Assembly (NCBI GenBank): GCA_009869945.1
Contig: WIXG01000116.1
Span: 62,001 to 126,000 of the forward strand
Source: Mesaphorura yosii
Lineage: Eukaryota; Arthropoda; Collembola; Poduromorpha; Tullbergiidae
Length of the DNA: 64,000 nt
Direction of reading: 5' to 3'
The notes below the pieces were generated by a model that saw nothing but the letters and a program-made list of their open reading frames with translations, did not search any database and was not told the origin of the DNA. The translations under genes were made by a program, and so were the position numbers. Numbering within the stretch: the first letter of the stretch is position 1; every line of letters starts with the position of its first letter. Below, in pieces: positions 45,544-59,200 of the stretch.

Positions 45544-46846
45544 AACAAATGTTAATGCATTATTACGAAATAACGTTTGCGCGATGAGCGATGAACTGCG
45601 ACTGCGAAATTACCTTCGATTCAATGTCAGTTAATTTTTAACTAACCCAATGCGACCAGGTTACTAAAGTATACACGATTGCGACGCAGATCATTGTTGA
45701 ATGATCACGGAGATCATTCTCTCCTGGTTCAGTAAAGTCCTTAGCATGAGTCAGGTAATTCATCATCAACAAGTAGCAAGTCACTCTACTATGAATCTTA
45801 CTTTTAGATGTTAATTTACGTGTTTGAGATTTCGATCATGAGCACAATTGAAAGGAATTATTTGCACAGTTCAAACCTCAAGTGTTGATCTGTTAATGTC
45901 AGCATCCAAAGCAAAGAAGCGGAAGGCAGGTGCTCGCGTTGAGGAATTGTGGTACAGAGAGGTTTAATTCACACCTGTGCTAATATTTGAAAAAGAAAAT
46001 TTGCATAAAGTGTACATCTAATTAAAATAGTCATGAAGTCACTCAAGTCGTGGTCTTATATTTCCCTCATGAGAGAGCTGCCGTAGATTAGCTCATCATC
46101 ATCAACCTTCTGACCCAACTGAATTTTGTAGTTTGAAGGAACGCAGGGCAAACAAAATGAGAAGGATGATAAATGTAAATGAAATTGAAAATGAAAATGT
46201 GTCAATGTGGTCATGAATACATCGGTCCTGACGACAGCTGAATACTTTGTTTGTGAGAATTGTGAGAGTTAGGGTCCGAGGTCTTAAACCCGAACAGATC
46301 GAGACTTTGTTGCTAGCAAATTGTTGATGCTCAAACAATAAATTGATCCGAATCCGAACCTTTCCATATTGCATAATGAACATTGATCGTCATCCTATCC
46401 GCTCACCTTGACTGACTTTCCTACTATGATTAATGAGACGACTGATGACCCTGATGATGAAGAAATGATCATGTTTCATATTTAGATTTCCAAAATTCAA
46501 TTACATTAGTTACAGATGCGCGCAATCAGACAACGCACGTGGTAGGTTGGGACTCGCTGACGGCTGCAAGCACACACAGAGAAGAAACTTGTCAGACAGG
46601 TCAACCAGGCAAACGACACAGAAAACGAGACAAGCAGGGTAATGAGAAACACGAGCCAATTCTGCTACGAGCGGAAAAATTACAATTTTAACGCAAGCCA
46701 CTTCAGAGGCAACGTGCTTTGTGTCAGGTTCTCAGTTCGTGCTTAATTTAATTTCGTTTTGTTGCGTGCGCTTGGCGGAGGAGAAAGAAGAACCCTTATA
46801 GTATTCCTTTATATTTCGCGAACGTGACAACCGGTCGGTTTACTAA
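45544..46846. other. Intergenic region upstream of IMPDH
   Basis: AT-rich; short ORFs only. Presumed promoter and 5' UTR of IMPDH on the right. Nothing else is recognisable. Confidence 0.5.
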
Positions 46847-49227
46847 ATGGTCAAAGAAGGTCCTGCAACAATGAATGGTGAAAATCGTGAAAACAATGCA
46901 CGGGTTTCCCAAATTGGAGAAAAAGGTGATAACGAAGATACCGCCAACGATTCGGAGCTTCTTGATGGATTGTCATGTGCGGAAATGTTTGGAGATAAAC
47001 AAGGGAGGACTTACAAGTACGTTTCTTATGAATCAGAACCAAGCAAAGCAAACTCGTAATCTGATTAGATGGATGAGTAATAACTAAAAGTATTTCCTTC
47101 TAATTTCAGTGACTTCATTATTTTGCCTGGATATATTGACTTCCTACCTGCGGACGTGGTAAGCTAAATCGTATTAGAGTGTCTTAGTATCCCGGCAGTA
47201 GATAATCACTTGATTTGTCGCATGTGGTATTTAGAGTTTGACATCCAATCTCACCAAGAAAATCACGATAAATACGCCATTGGTGTCGTCTCCGATGGAC
47301 ACCGTAACGGAATCGGAAATGGCAATTGGTAAGAACACGTGCACTACAACGCTTAAGCTCTATTCCAAAGCCTCAACATATAAGTCAGCAATAATTGTTC
47401 TTATGTCCTTTACAGCAATGTCACTTTGTGGTGGTATTGGATTTATTCACCATAACTGCACCATTGAATTCCAAGCTGCCGAAGTTCGTAAAGTGAAAAA
47501 GTACAAACATGGATTCATCAGGAATCCGATCGTACTTTCGCCGAAGCATACAGTACGTGACGTATTAGCAGTTAAGAAATCACACGGTTTTTGCGGAACA
47601 CCAATTACTGAAAACGGTTTGTACACATTTACTATTGTTGAGTGAAACCATTCATTTACAAAGAAAATTCCCAACACAGGAAAATTGGGTGGGAAGTTGG
47701 TGGGAATTGTTACACAACGCGATATTGACTTTCTGCAAGCCGGTCACCTGGACCTTGAACTGTCACAAGTGATGACCACCGATTTAGTAACCGCTTCAGC
47801 TGAAGTTAGCCTGAATTCAGCCAACAGGTGAACATGTCATCCCGTAAAAGAAATGGCATATTTTGACCTTGGAAGTACTGACTTTTGTTTTGTTTAAATA
47901 GTATCATGGAAAAGTCTAAGAAAGGAAAGCTGCCAATTGTGAACGAGAATTATGAACTAGTGGCTCTGATTGCTCGTACTGATTTGAAGAAAGCTAGAAG
48001 TTATCCAAATGCATCCAAGGACGGCAACAAACAGCTTTTAGTAGGCGCTGCTATTGGAACTCGAGAACACGATAAGGAAAGGTTGATTGCGTTGGTAAAA
48101 GCTGGAGTTGATGTCATAATTCTGGTTAGCCCATGACACTGTCAGACGCAAAGTGCATTAGACACCGATGACAGAGTTTTCTCTTATTTCATTTCAGGAC
48201 TCATCACAGGGTAATTCGTCATACCAGGTTGATATGATTCGCTTTGTAAAGAAGACATACCCTGACCTGCAAATCGTGGCTGGAAATGGTAAGGACCCTA
48301 ACCTCCTTTTCGATCAATTAGTTAATGCCGCATGACTGTCTTTTTTGTCAGTCGTAACTAAGTCACAAGCCAAGACATTGATCGATGCTGGTGCTGATGG
48401 ACTAAGAGTTGGGATGGGAAGTGGTTCGATTTGTATTACGCAAGAAGTCATGGCAGTTGGTCGTGCCCAAGCCACCGCGGTGTACAATGTTGCTGCTTAT
48501 GCTAAGCAGAAGGGAGTTCCGATTATAGCAGACGGCGGTATTCAAAGTGTTGGACATATAATCAAAGCTCTGTCTCTCGGCGCATCAACAGGTAACAAGG
48601 GACTTTTCATAAGTTTTCATAAAATTAGAGGCAACCAAGCTAACAAAATAACTTCTTTGGTAACAGTAATGATGGGGTCGCTTTTGGCCGGCACGACTGA
48701 AGCTCCTGGCGAGTACTTCTTCTCGGATGGTGTACGCTTGAAGAAATACCGCGGAATGGGGAGCTTGGAGGCAATGGAGAAACGTGATATGTCTAAAACA
48801 AGTGGCTATCCTCTGCCAAAAGAAAACACTCCACCAAGAAGCTTTGAAAGTGTGAGAAGTGGTGCATCTGGTGCCATGAGTCGTTATTTCCATTCGGAGG
48901 CAGATCGTTTAATGGTAGCACAAGGCGTTAGTGGGGCCATTGTCGACAAGGGATCAGTGTTGAAATTTTTGCCGTATTTGGAGACAGGACTTCGTCATAG
49001 TTGCCAAGTAAGAACTTGCGTGTTTGTCTTTTCAATACTATTTTCAGAATCGGGTACCTGAATCTACTAATTTACTGAATCAATTATAGGATATTGGAGT
49101 TCGAGGCTTGATGGAGCTTCGGGAGGGAATGTATAGCGGGAAGGTGCGTTTTGAGCCTCGTACGACGTCAGCGCAATTAGAAGGCGGAGTTCATGGTTTG
49201 TACTCATACGAGAAGAGGCTGTTCTGA
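46847..49227 (+). CDS. IMPDH: Inosine-5'-monophosphate dehydrogenase
   Basis: Ten exons (46847-47016, 47110-47158, 47235-47328, 47416-47616, 47680-47827, 47902-48124, 48198-48288, 48352-48591, 48667-49007, 49090-49227) close to 564 residues. The enzyme oxidises IMP to XMP with NAD+, the committed step of guanine nucleotide synthesis, as a cytosolic tetramer. Seen: N-terminal substrate loop ([21 protein letters not shown]), a Bateman regulatory domain with two CBS motifs (about 120-240), the catalytic Cys in [19 protein letters not shown], and the flap with SRYFH. The C-terminus [15 protein letters not shown] is family-typical. Two features differ from the usual 514 residues: a longer acidic N-terminus (about 50 residues before the DGLSC start), and about 30 extra residues between [14 protein letters not shown] and [16 protein letters not shown] lies at 49841-49846. 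Confidence 0.95.
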
Positions 49228-50281
49228 TATTCGACCCCGTCAACCCTGACGGGACACCCGAATTAGTGATGATTGACTCTTGACATGATTCGTTGAACAC
49301 GATACAGGAATGATCCTTTACTGTTTGAACAAAAGTTGGACATGCTTCTATTTATTTGTTTGATATTTGTTAGTGGAATATTCTTCTACCGAACTTTTTA
49401 TTTCAATCTTCATTTACAATAGACTTTATTACTGACCTTAAAGTAGTAATTTATTATCCGGCGTCTTGGGTAATTTCTAAAACTTATTTTCGCTTTTGAT
49501 TGCCTGAATTACGTATGAATTAATCTTGGATCTGGTCCTATGATATTATTTGGAATATGATTTCTTATGCACTGTCTTGCTATAGCTGTTTGCAGACATT
49601 TGTACTTTATCTACTTTGGTGACAATCTATGAAAATCGACACGTTCACTATCATGTTTTAATTGCTGCACTGTGTTCATCTTCAACTCGATCTTACTGAT
49701 CTATACTAATTCAATGTGTTATCATTTTCCATTCCACTCTCTTTGAAATGAGTTTGCGTCACCTGCAGTGGTTAGTGTGTCATTTCGTCTCAGGACGCTG
49801 AATGTACTTAATTGATGTGTTTATTCTCCTCTGAGTATTGAATAAAGTATTCATTTGACTTGGCGAATGTGAAACGCGTTTAATAATAATTATCAAGTTT
49901 CGCTGTCACATTCACCGAACCGAACAAAGATTTTAATGCGTCTCACGTTTTGCATTCGCTGTGCTCTGATTCGTTACTTGCCATATTTCGGCCCATGTGT
50001 TGCTATTTTGTCTCAGTTCGAACATGTATTGATTAAAGACTCAGTAGTAAACTGAGAACTCCTACAGATGCAGAGGATGTTAAATATAATGTGTCGTCAA
50101 CAATGAGGACTTGAAACGATAAACGATCTATACACATCAGTGAATTCGCAGTCCGTACAGTGATTGTCCATGTATCAGTGATTACTTGTTCATACCGCGT
50201 CAAGAATAAAATGATTGAAAAATACAGATTCTTCAGGTTCAAGCCATTATAGTTGACAAATTGGTGATTCCCAGAGGTAAA
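49228..50281. other. IMPDH 3' UTR and intergenic region
   Basis: AATAAA at 49841-49846 fits the IMPDH transcript end, about 615 bases beyond the stop. The following 430 bases should contain the LRRK promoter. No other feature is seen. Confidence 0.5.
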
Positions 50282-53200
50282 ATGGCAGAGGTGGACTCAA
50301 GGCCAGAGATTGAAGAGGATGATTTCCCTGGACACTTGTTGCATCGGGTAAGATTTAACGTTTTCGACGTTTTGCATGTGAAGATGGCTTCGAAATCTAA
50401 TTGAGTTCTGTTTTCCAACTAGGCTGCTCTTTGGGATAATGCTGGTATGTTAAATTGTTTGAATCCGTTCTTGTTGCTTCTTCTTCCAAGGTTCGAGCAC
50501 TTTTATTCGTATCCTTCTAGAATTACTTTTGGATCTATTGGATGGCGAACTCAAGGCATTCATAAACAGTCAAGATTCCTGGGGACGCGTTCCTCTCCAT
50601 GCTGCAGGTAAGTTTATTTACAACAACCACATTTGAATGTCTTGATCGTAAGGCCACAGGAGTTAAATTGCCGTTCTGACTTATTGCAGTAACGACTGAT
50701 TGCTCATCATGTGTCAACATCCTCCTAGAAGCCGGTGGTAAGTGATAAACCACTTTCGAATTTTGTATAAATTTAACGGGGGCACGTTTTATGTTACATA
50801 GCAAATCCCAATTGTACAAGTGGAGCGAAGGATAACTACATGACACCACTTCATGTCTCAGCCGAGCATGGATACTTGTCTAATGTTCAAAGACTTGTCG
50901 AAGCTGGTGCTGATATAAATAAGGTGGACGGCAGGGGACTTACGCCCGCAGATCTCGCTGAGCGTGGAGGACATTCTAGCTGCCACGAGTTTCTCAAAAG
51001 TGCAGAAGCAGCAGAGGAGACCGCTCGACACGGCATCCATACCAAATTGCGCGATGCAGCAACAAAATGTGATTTGAAGCTAGTGAAACGCATTCTCCAC
51101 ACGATGAATTCCAAAGATATCCAAACTATTGTGAATGAAACTTCTCACGGCTCAAACACGCTGTTGTTCAAGTAAGAAGGCCTAACTAGGCAAGAGCACT
51201 GGAGATCAGGAAACACGTATAACTGTGCATTCAAAATCCTTTTAGAGCTGCAGAAAGTGGGAACAAGCAATTAGTTCAGTTACTCTGCGAGAACGGAGCT
51301 GATAGCAGAGTGCATCCCGTAACAAAATATTCACCGTTATACATAGCTTGCTATTATGGGCATCGTGATGTAGTGGCTTACTTGCTTGAGGTTGGTAGTA
51401 CGTATAATCAGCGTATATATGATTCTTAATCTTTGTTTTGTAATACTAGCCTTGTTTGTGTTCAAATCATGCAGAAATTTCCAGCACTTATCGGAATTCC
51501 TACAGTAGAGAAATGGCTCCCACTTCATGCTGCCTGCATAAATGGTAAGCCAAGTCAGATTTTCGTCGTCTGTGCCGACTGGGGTGCATAATAAATTATG
51601 ATTATGCGCCTCTTTTCTCTTAGGACATTCTCATATTGTGGATCTCATCCTGAAACATAATTTCTCACCGGAGTTATTTCGACCCTACACGTGAGTGGTC
51701 ACACATACACAAACGTAAACGTCTTAATTCAGTTATTGCGTGTAATTGGCAGAGTACCAATGCATCCGGATCTTGAAGTTGAGTTACCCTTTGACATCAA
51801 TATGAAAGACGTGTCAGGGCAAACCGCGTTGTACATCGCTTGCCAAATGGGAAACCAAAAGCTGGTTGACATTCTATTACATCATAAAGTTCAAGGTCGA
51901 CCGAAGCACGGCAAGTGTTCTACACCGAAGATAGAACAACAACCTCCTCCAGCTGAAACTTCCACCTCACCTTCATCGGAGACTGGTTTAGCATCTGGCA
52001 ATGGCAGTCCTGGAAAAAAGCGTGTGATATCAGAAGGGATTCAAGGAATACTTTCGAAATTGTCGCTTGCAACAAAACAGAATTTAACGGCGGCAGCACC
52101 GAAGGTAGGGCAGATACTTTGTTGATAAGATAGTTTTGTTTTTATTTTGGTACTGGGATCCGAAGTTTGTATTCTGGGAACAGAAGTTCGAAAATGTGGT
52201 GTGCCCCTTGGATATCAACACACACTGTGAAGACTATCAAACTGCGCTGCATGTTGCTGTAAAAAATAAGCACCATGTCATCGTTACAGCATTACTTCAA
52301 AGTGGGGCGGATCCTAATGTGCCGATTTTTCCTGCGCCACACGCAGTTACACCGTATCAGCAAGTCGCACAAAGGTAACGTCAGGATTTTCTATGTTTTT
52401 TCTTTTGTGGGGTTTTGTGGTTTCAACTGCATTTTTGGATTCTTAGCAGAAAGCGCGAAGATACTTCAACAGCACTTGTCGAAGCATGCCTTTTACGTGA
52501 CCTGGGGCTGGTTGACCTCTTAATCAAATATGGAGCCACAGACAATGACAGCAAAGCGTTGGCCATTTCTGCTAAGGATGATATAATTGTGGGCAAGATC
52601 TTGGCACTGAAAGCTCACCAAGATTCTGAAAACAAAGTAAATTCTCAGTACATCAAGGAAACTATTTTGCAAAGCATGAAAAAACCACTTCTAGTCACCA
52701 GCATAATACCCTCCACGTCTGTCACTCTGAACTGGCACAACCAGAAATTGTCAAAAATCAATGAACAATGGATGATCTGCGCTACTCTCAAGCTCAACCC
52801 CAAACTACGACTATGTCCAAAGAATCAAGGCCTAGGATTACATGCAATTACCAGACTTGACTTATCTTCTAATTGCCTTGAGTCGATCTCTCCCATCGTA
52901 TTCACATTTTGCAGTTTGGTTTACTTGAATCTCTCCCAGAACAAGATCAGCCAACTAGTGTTTCCTGCCAAAATGGACGTTCCAAAGCTAGAAGAAATTC
53001 TACTGAATGAGAATCGTATCGAGTTTTGCCCAGCCCAAATATTTTACATTCCGTCATTGAATATTCTGAATTTGGCAAACAATAAGATACGTCAGCTACC
53101 TTCGTCAATGTGGGACGCACTGAATTTGCAGGAGTTGAACGTTTCACTTAACCTTTTGGTAAGTTTTGTAAAACTATAAAAGATAAACTGTCATATTCAC

Positions 53201-56200
53201 TTATCATATTTTGAACAAACCAGACGGACCTTCCGCCCTTGGATGGCGAATCGTCAGACGAACCAGCATCAATTATGTTCGACTCACTTCCTTACATTCC
53301 TCCAGACGTGATACAAAATCCCGCCAGCCAAGGCAGCACACCTTCGACTATGTCACCATTAAGCCCGGACACTGTCTTGATCCCATCTAGTCGATCGTTC
53401 CTACTGTCGAATGCCTCCGTGGACGGAAGGGCTTCTCCTCTTTTGACTCACCATGCAATGTGGAGGCAACGTTTACAGGTGGTTCAAAATTCTAAAGAAA
53501 CTGCGAAGAATCAAATTAACCAGTACTTGAATGAGAAGGCCTCGACTTTACTGTATTTAAATCTCTCCCACAACTCATTCTGCAAAATTCCTAAAGTTTT
53601 GGCGTGCCTTGCACCAAGCCTTCAGCGACTTAACTTGTCCTACAACCGATTGCGTTACATGGGTTATATTGGATATTATCCGTCAGCATTGAGACAGCTG
53701 GAGTTGTCGCACAATAACATCGACAAATGGTTTTACGCACCATCAGCTGGTGATTCTCCTGGCAAGCTGCAAGGAATTAAGATTCGATTGCAGTGTTATG
53801 CACGAGTGTGTGTGGAAGGAAATGGTGAAGACAACGAGAAATGCTGCATTCACAAGAAACATTCGAGGCTAGAAGCCCTGAAGTCACTTGTGCTTGGCGG
53901 TAATCAGTTGGAGACCATTCAAGTGGGAGGAGCAGACACGTCCGAGGATTGGGCAGGTGGTGCTTCAGGAGACAAGCGCGCCAGCACGAGGGCTTTATGG
54001 TTTCCAAATTTGACGCTGTTGGATCTTTCCGATAATGCCTTGAACGAAGTTACTGTCAAAATTTCTGAACTAAGATCTCTCTCCGTGTTGAATCTCTCTG
54101 GAAACTTTGGAATTACGGATCTCCCGCCTGAATTAGGGACTCTGAAGCATTTGTGGAATTTGAACTTATCAGGTTGTAGCTTGCAAGAACCGTTGCTGAA
54201 TATGATTGAACGAAAGCGCTGCAAGACGATGGATATCATCGGATACCTTAAAAGGTTGGGTGAACTCAGCTCAATATTCGTGTGAAAACTGTTTGTTTAA
54301 GGTAAGAAATTATTTTGTCTCTTATTGCAGCGTGTTGGAAGATGCCAAGCCGTACAGTCGCATGAAGTTAATGGTTGTGGGAGTCGCAGGTATTGGCAAA
54401 ACAACGATTCTTCAGCAAATGAGACAAGAAACTACATCGGGTCAGCAGAAATACGCCTTACAACAAGATCACTGGGCAAAGCGTATGTCTTTCCAATCAC
54501 AAGCTGCAGGAGCCGCTTCTTTGACTTCGAAAAATGCAAGTCCGAGTGGTGGGACTCAGAAGTCTGGCAAACCTATCTCCACGGTCGGAGTCGATATTGG
54601 ATCATGGGCATTGGACCCAAAAGTACATCGATCTGCTGGACATGGTCCAGGTATAGAATTTCGCATTCTTTCTCATTCCATTGCACTGTCTAAGCGTTTG
54701 CACTCGTTTTGGTCATACGCAGTTATATTCCGCACATGGGATTTCGGAGGCCAGGTACATTACGGTTTAGAAAGACATAAAGTATGAACCACTGCAATGA
54801 GTTTAATCTAATTTTGCAGAGAGAATATTACGCGACGCACTTGTATTTCCTTTCGAAACGAAGCTTGTATCTCGTTCTGTGGAATATTTGCGATGGAGAA
54901 AAGGGATTGAATGAAATTGTGCAGTGGCTTGTTAATATTCAGGTAAAAGTAAAAATGTTGTCAATGCAAAAATTCATGAATTCGTCGGGTATTTGACACG
55001 TAAGCGTCTACTTAATTACAGGCACGGGCTCCAAACTCTCCTGTGATAATTGTTGGAACACACTATGACCTTGTTAGTGAAAAGTTTCCTCCAGGTATTA
55101 CATCCTCCTCATAAGCAGGAAATCTATTCTACTAAGATGAACCTCCCACTTCTTTTTAGGGTATTTGGACTACCTGCAGCAGAAAATTCGAGACAAATTC
55201 ATCCGGATTACTGATCCAGAGAAAAGAGGATTGCCGCGAGTGCTTCACTCAATCGAAGTAAGCAACAGCCCACGGACCTTATTGTCATGCGTAAGTGGTA
55301 GGATAGTGAAGCTTTAAAATTTGGTATATTGATTGCAGGTTTCGTGTAAAACCAAGCACAATATTCGATACCTGACCAACTTATTGTATGAAACCGCTTG
55401 GAGTTTGAAGACAAACAACGGGAAAATTCTACTTGAGCAAAAAATTCCTTCAAAGTATATTCATTTGGAAGAAATCACCGCATACTTGGCTCAGGAACGA
55501 AAATCGCAAGGTAACTTGTATTTAATCAGTTCTGATTTCTAAGTTAGTTTATTCATTCAATTTATTGTATTTAAGGCCTAGAACCTGTCCTGACTGAGTC
55601 GGAGTTCAAATCTCAGGTTTCTAGTTGGCTACTGAAGGGCTTTAATTTGACCTTCCGTGACGATGCGGAGATTATGCAAGTAAGTTGCCTTTATTGCTTA
55701 CTGGAGCGTGGTTTGAGTATTTTGTCATTAATATTTGTCACTTTTAGGCTTGTTCATTTCTTCACGAAAATGGAATCCTACTCCATTTTGAAGATTCCGT
55801 CCTTCACGACCTCTACTTTCTTGACCCACAATCACTCTGTGATTTACTTGCTAACGTTGTTACAATCAGAGAAATTAACCCCTTCGTGAAGAATGGTATC
55901 ATGAAAGTGGACGACTTGAGCCATTTGTTCAAAGGCAAATCAAGCATTACGAAGGAGTACATTCTCAGCCTTTTGTCAAAGTTTGAGTTAGCCGTGCCAA
56001 TTGATAAACCAAATCAGTTACTGATACCGTCTTTGCTTCCAACATATGAACAGGTACTGGCACCTTTATTCATTATCTTTGAAACCATAAAGGATTATAA
56101 TCATTTACGCTCGTACGCAGATGAAAACTGGACAATGTGATGTTAAAATCAGCCTCAAGGCCAGACCAAGAAGGTGGGCTCCAACTCCGATTAGAAGCTC

Positions 56201-59200
56201 ATCAAGAGAATCACAAGCAGCATCAAGAACGGAAAGTCCAGCGAAGGTCGCTGATACGGAACAGTTCCCTCTTGCTTGGATACCTGAAAAGGGAGCATTG
56301 ACTCCCCTGAGTCGATTTGTGCTTCTCTCCTACTTCCCATCTGGTTTTTGGTCGCGTCTTATCAGTCGAATACTATCTGACGACAGAATTGTTGAAATAA
56401 TTCGTGACTACTTCATAATGTTTCCGACCACACCTTCGTCGCAAACGTTCGACTTGATCAGTAGCTTATGCAAAGAAGCAGATTGGACTTTATGGCAAAA
56501 TGGCTTAGAAATCCATTATGGCCCCGCGACAATATTATATGTCAAGGAAGTTACTGGAGAAAAACCATTCTCGTTCATGTTGCGTCGAGATGAAACCGTC
56601 TGCGAAATTGTTGAGCCGTCTCCTGCCGGCGATGCGCCTGTGCAAAACGCAGAGGAGCCTGAGGAACAAGTTTGGGAAGTTGTCGATTTGTCCGAGACAA
56701 GCTTACTGGAAATCCATTTACCGGTAAGTTAAATGCCGAGGCCGACATGATGTTGATTTTTTTTACTTTTCTGAGCCTGCTGACCAACTTTTAGACTGAA
56801 AGCTTACGACTGAGCTCTGACGAGCCGGAGAACGGACAAATGGTTTTGGAACCATCTTTGGAAAATGTGACTAAACTTCTTGCTCTTGTGGTTGATCACA
56901 TTGACAGGTATTCTCAATTTGAATTGCCTCATCTCGAACCTGAAGAAACATAGATTTGCATGACTATTGACAGTTTACTTGAGGATTGGTATCCTTCCGT
57001 CGGAACCAGATTCATTCACACTTCAGAAGGAAAATACCTCGTTACAAGACTCATACCTTGCCCTCATTGTTTCCCTAATCAGCAAACGAATTCAGTTACA
57101 TCGAGTAATGATCTGGAGCAACAACAGCGTCATCCACATCATTTAACCAATTCGCCAGATTCAAGCAAAAGTCCACGAATGTCGACCGATTCTGGAGTTG
57201 GCAACAGCCCAAAAGCAACGAAGGTTTCGTCTTCAGTTGAGTCAATGTCAAGTGTTGAAGTGGACGAAAGCAACTTGAATTTGAGAACCCGAACTGGACT
57301 CGTGTTTGAAACTCCCAAATTCGGAAATATTCCATCCAGTTCAAGTTTGATGAGCGGTCTCAACTATTTTCTCAAACCCGAAACTAGATTGAGAAACCTG
57401 ACAAGAAATATGTACTCTTGGACCGTTGAGCATTGCATTCTGGAATCACAACGAGGAGGTTACACGTCTGGCTCTCCTGAAATTACTGTCAAGTGTCCGA
57501 AGCATGGAGGAATTTCGCTGAGCAAAGTGGCACCTGATGTTCTATTCTTGGATTTGGACAAAAACTCGATCCTGAGCATTGAAGACATTCAGAGGGATAA
57601 ATTACTTGGTCGAGGAGCATTCGGCTTTGTGTTTGGTGGAACTCTGCGTCATCAGAAGAACGGTGGCGGACCTGCAGCAGAAATCGCTATTAAAATGTTT
57701 CAGCCGATGGACCCCAGCATGAAAGGAAGTGGTAGCTCGAAAAATCATAGCGAATCAATGGATGAAGCTTTGCAGGCTTACAAATTAGCCTACAACAAGT
57801 GGTATCGCAGCCCGTCACAATCAGCTTGTCGGGTAAGTATTCCATGTCAGTTAATTCAAGTGTTTCATGGTATGAAGGGAAAAGAAATTTTACACAAAAT
57901 CGATGCAGGCGTATTCAGCCTGTCGGGGTGAAGTCAGAGTACTTTATTGGGTGAAGCACGAGCAAATTGTGCCTTTCCTGGGCCTTTGTCAATCGCCCCT
58001 GTCAATCTTGTTACGACGAGCGCCATTCGGTTCATTAAATAAAATACTCAACGATTTCAAAAGATCTGGTGACCATTTACAAGAAGAGACACTGAAAGTT
58101 TGCATTCTTCAGGTAATGTCACATTCAAAATGGCACGTACGTATTCGTTATTGTACATTTCACTTCATCAACCCATTTGTTCTCAGGTGGCTGGTGCTCT
58201 GGAATATCTGCACCGAAACCATATAATCTACAGGGATCTGAAATCAGAGAATGTACTCGTCTGGTCGTTTCCAACCCCATTCGCAATTCGGGATATTGAC
58301 CGTGTTGACATCAAGTTAGCGGACTACGGAATAAGTCGGTCTTCTTTCGCCATGGGCTTCAGCAAGGGTTAGTTTCTTTGCAATTCAGAAATCGTGGCTG
58401 TGTAAATGGTGCTGTTTAAATGAAGCTGGTTTTTGGTAATAGGCTTTGGCGGAACAGAAGGGTACATGGTAAGTTAAGAAATCCTGGCTCGCGTACCCGT
58501 CACTGAGAAAATGCTACATTGAGTGCTTCCTTTATGTTTTAGGCGCCTGAAATTATACGCTTCAATGGAGAAGAAGAATATACAGAGAAAGTTGACATAT
58601 TTTCCTTCGGAATGCTGCTTTATGAATTAATTAGCCTGAAGCAACCATTTGACAATTGTGATAATATTAAGGAGAGTATTCTTGAAGGTGATCGGCCGTC
58701 GTTGACTCCGAAGGTAAGCTTGGTGGCTTGGTGCCGATTCAATTAGATTGCAGTGGGGCAACGACAATTTTATAACTGCGTAATTTATACCCTTCTTTAT
58801 TAGGAAAGCAATCTGTATCCTCTATATGTGTTGGACCTGATGGTATCATGCTGGTCGAATGCAGCAAACGAGAGGCCCTCCGCTGCTGAGATTGTAACGA
58901 TTGCGTCATCGACAGAATTTTTAGTTCTTCGCGATGTGGTGACAATTGGGAATGTGACAAACATAGTCACAGCAATTGGTATTGAGTACGGACGTAAGTA
59001 ACAACTTCACGTGCGTCAAGCGTCTTCGCTTCATTCGCTCTCGTCAATGTCGCTGTTTTACAGTTGAAAAAGAAGTCTGGACCAGTTGTTCTACTGGAGG
59101 AATCTATTGCTTGAAAATTCACAAGACGGACTTACAATTTGAGTGCTGCTACTGCTTCGAATTTATTACTGGTGTTGTAACGGCAATGTGTCAAATCAAC

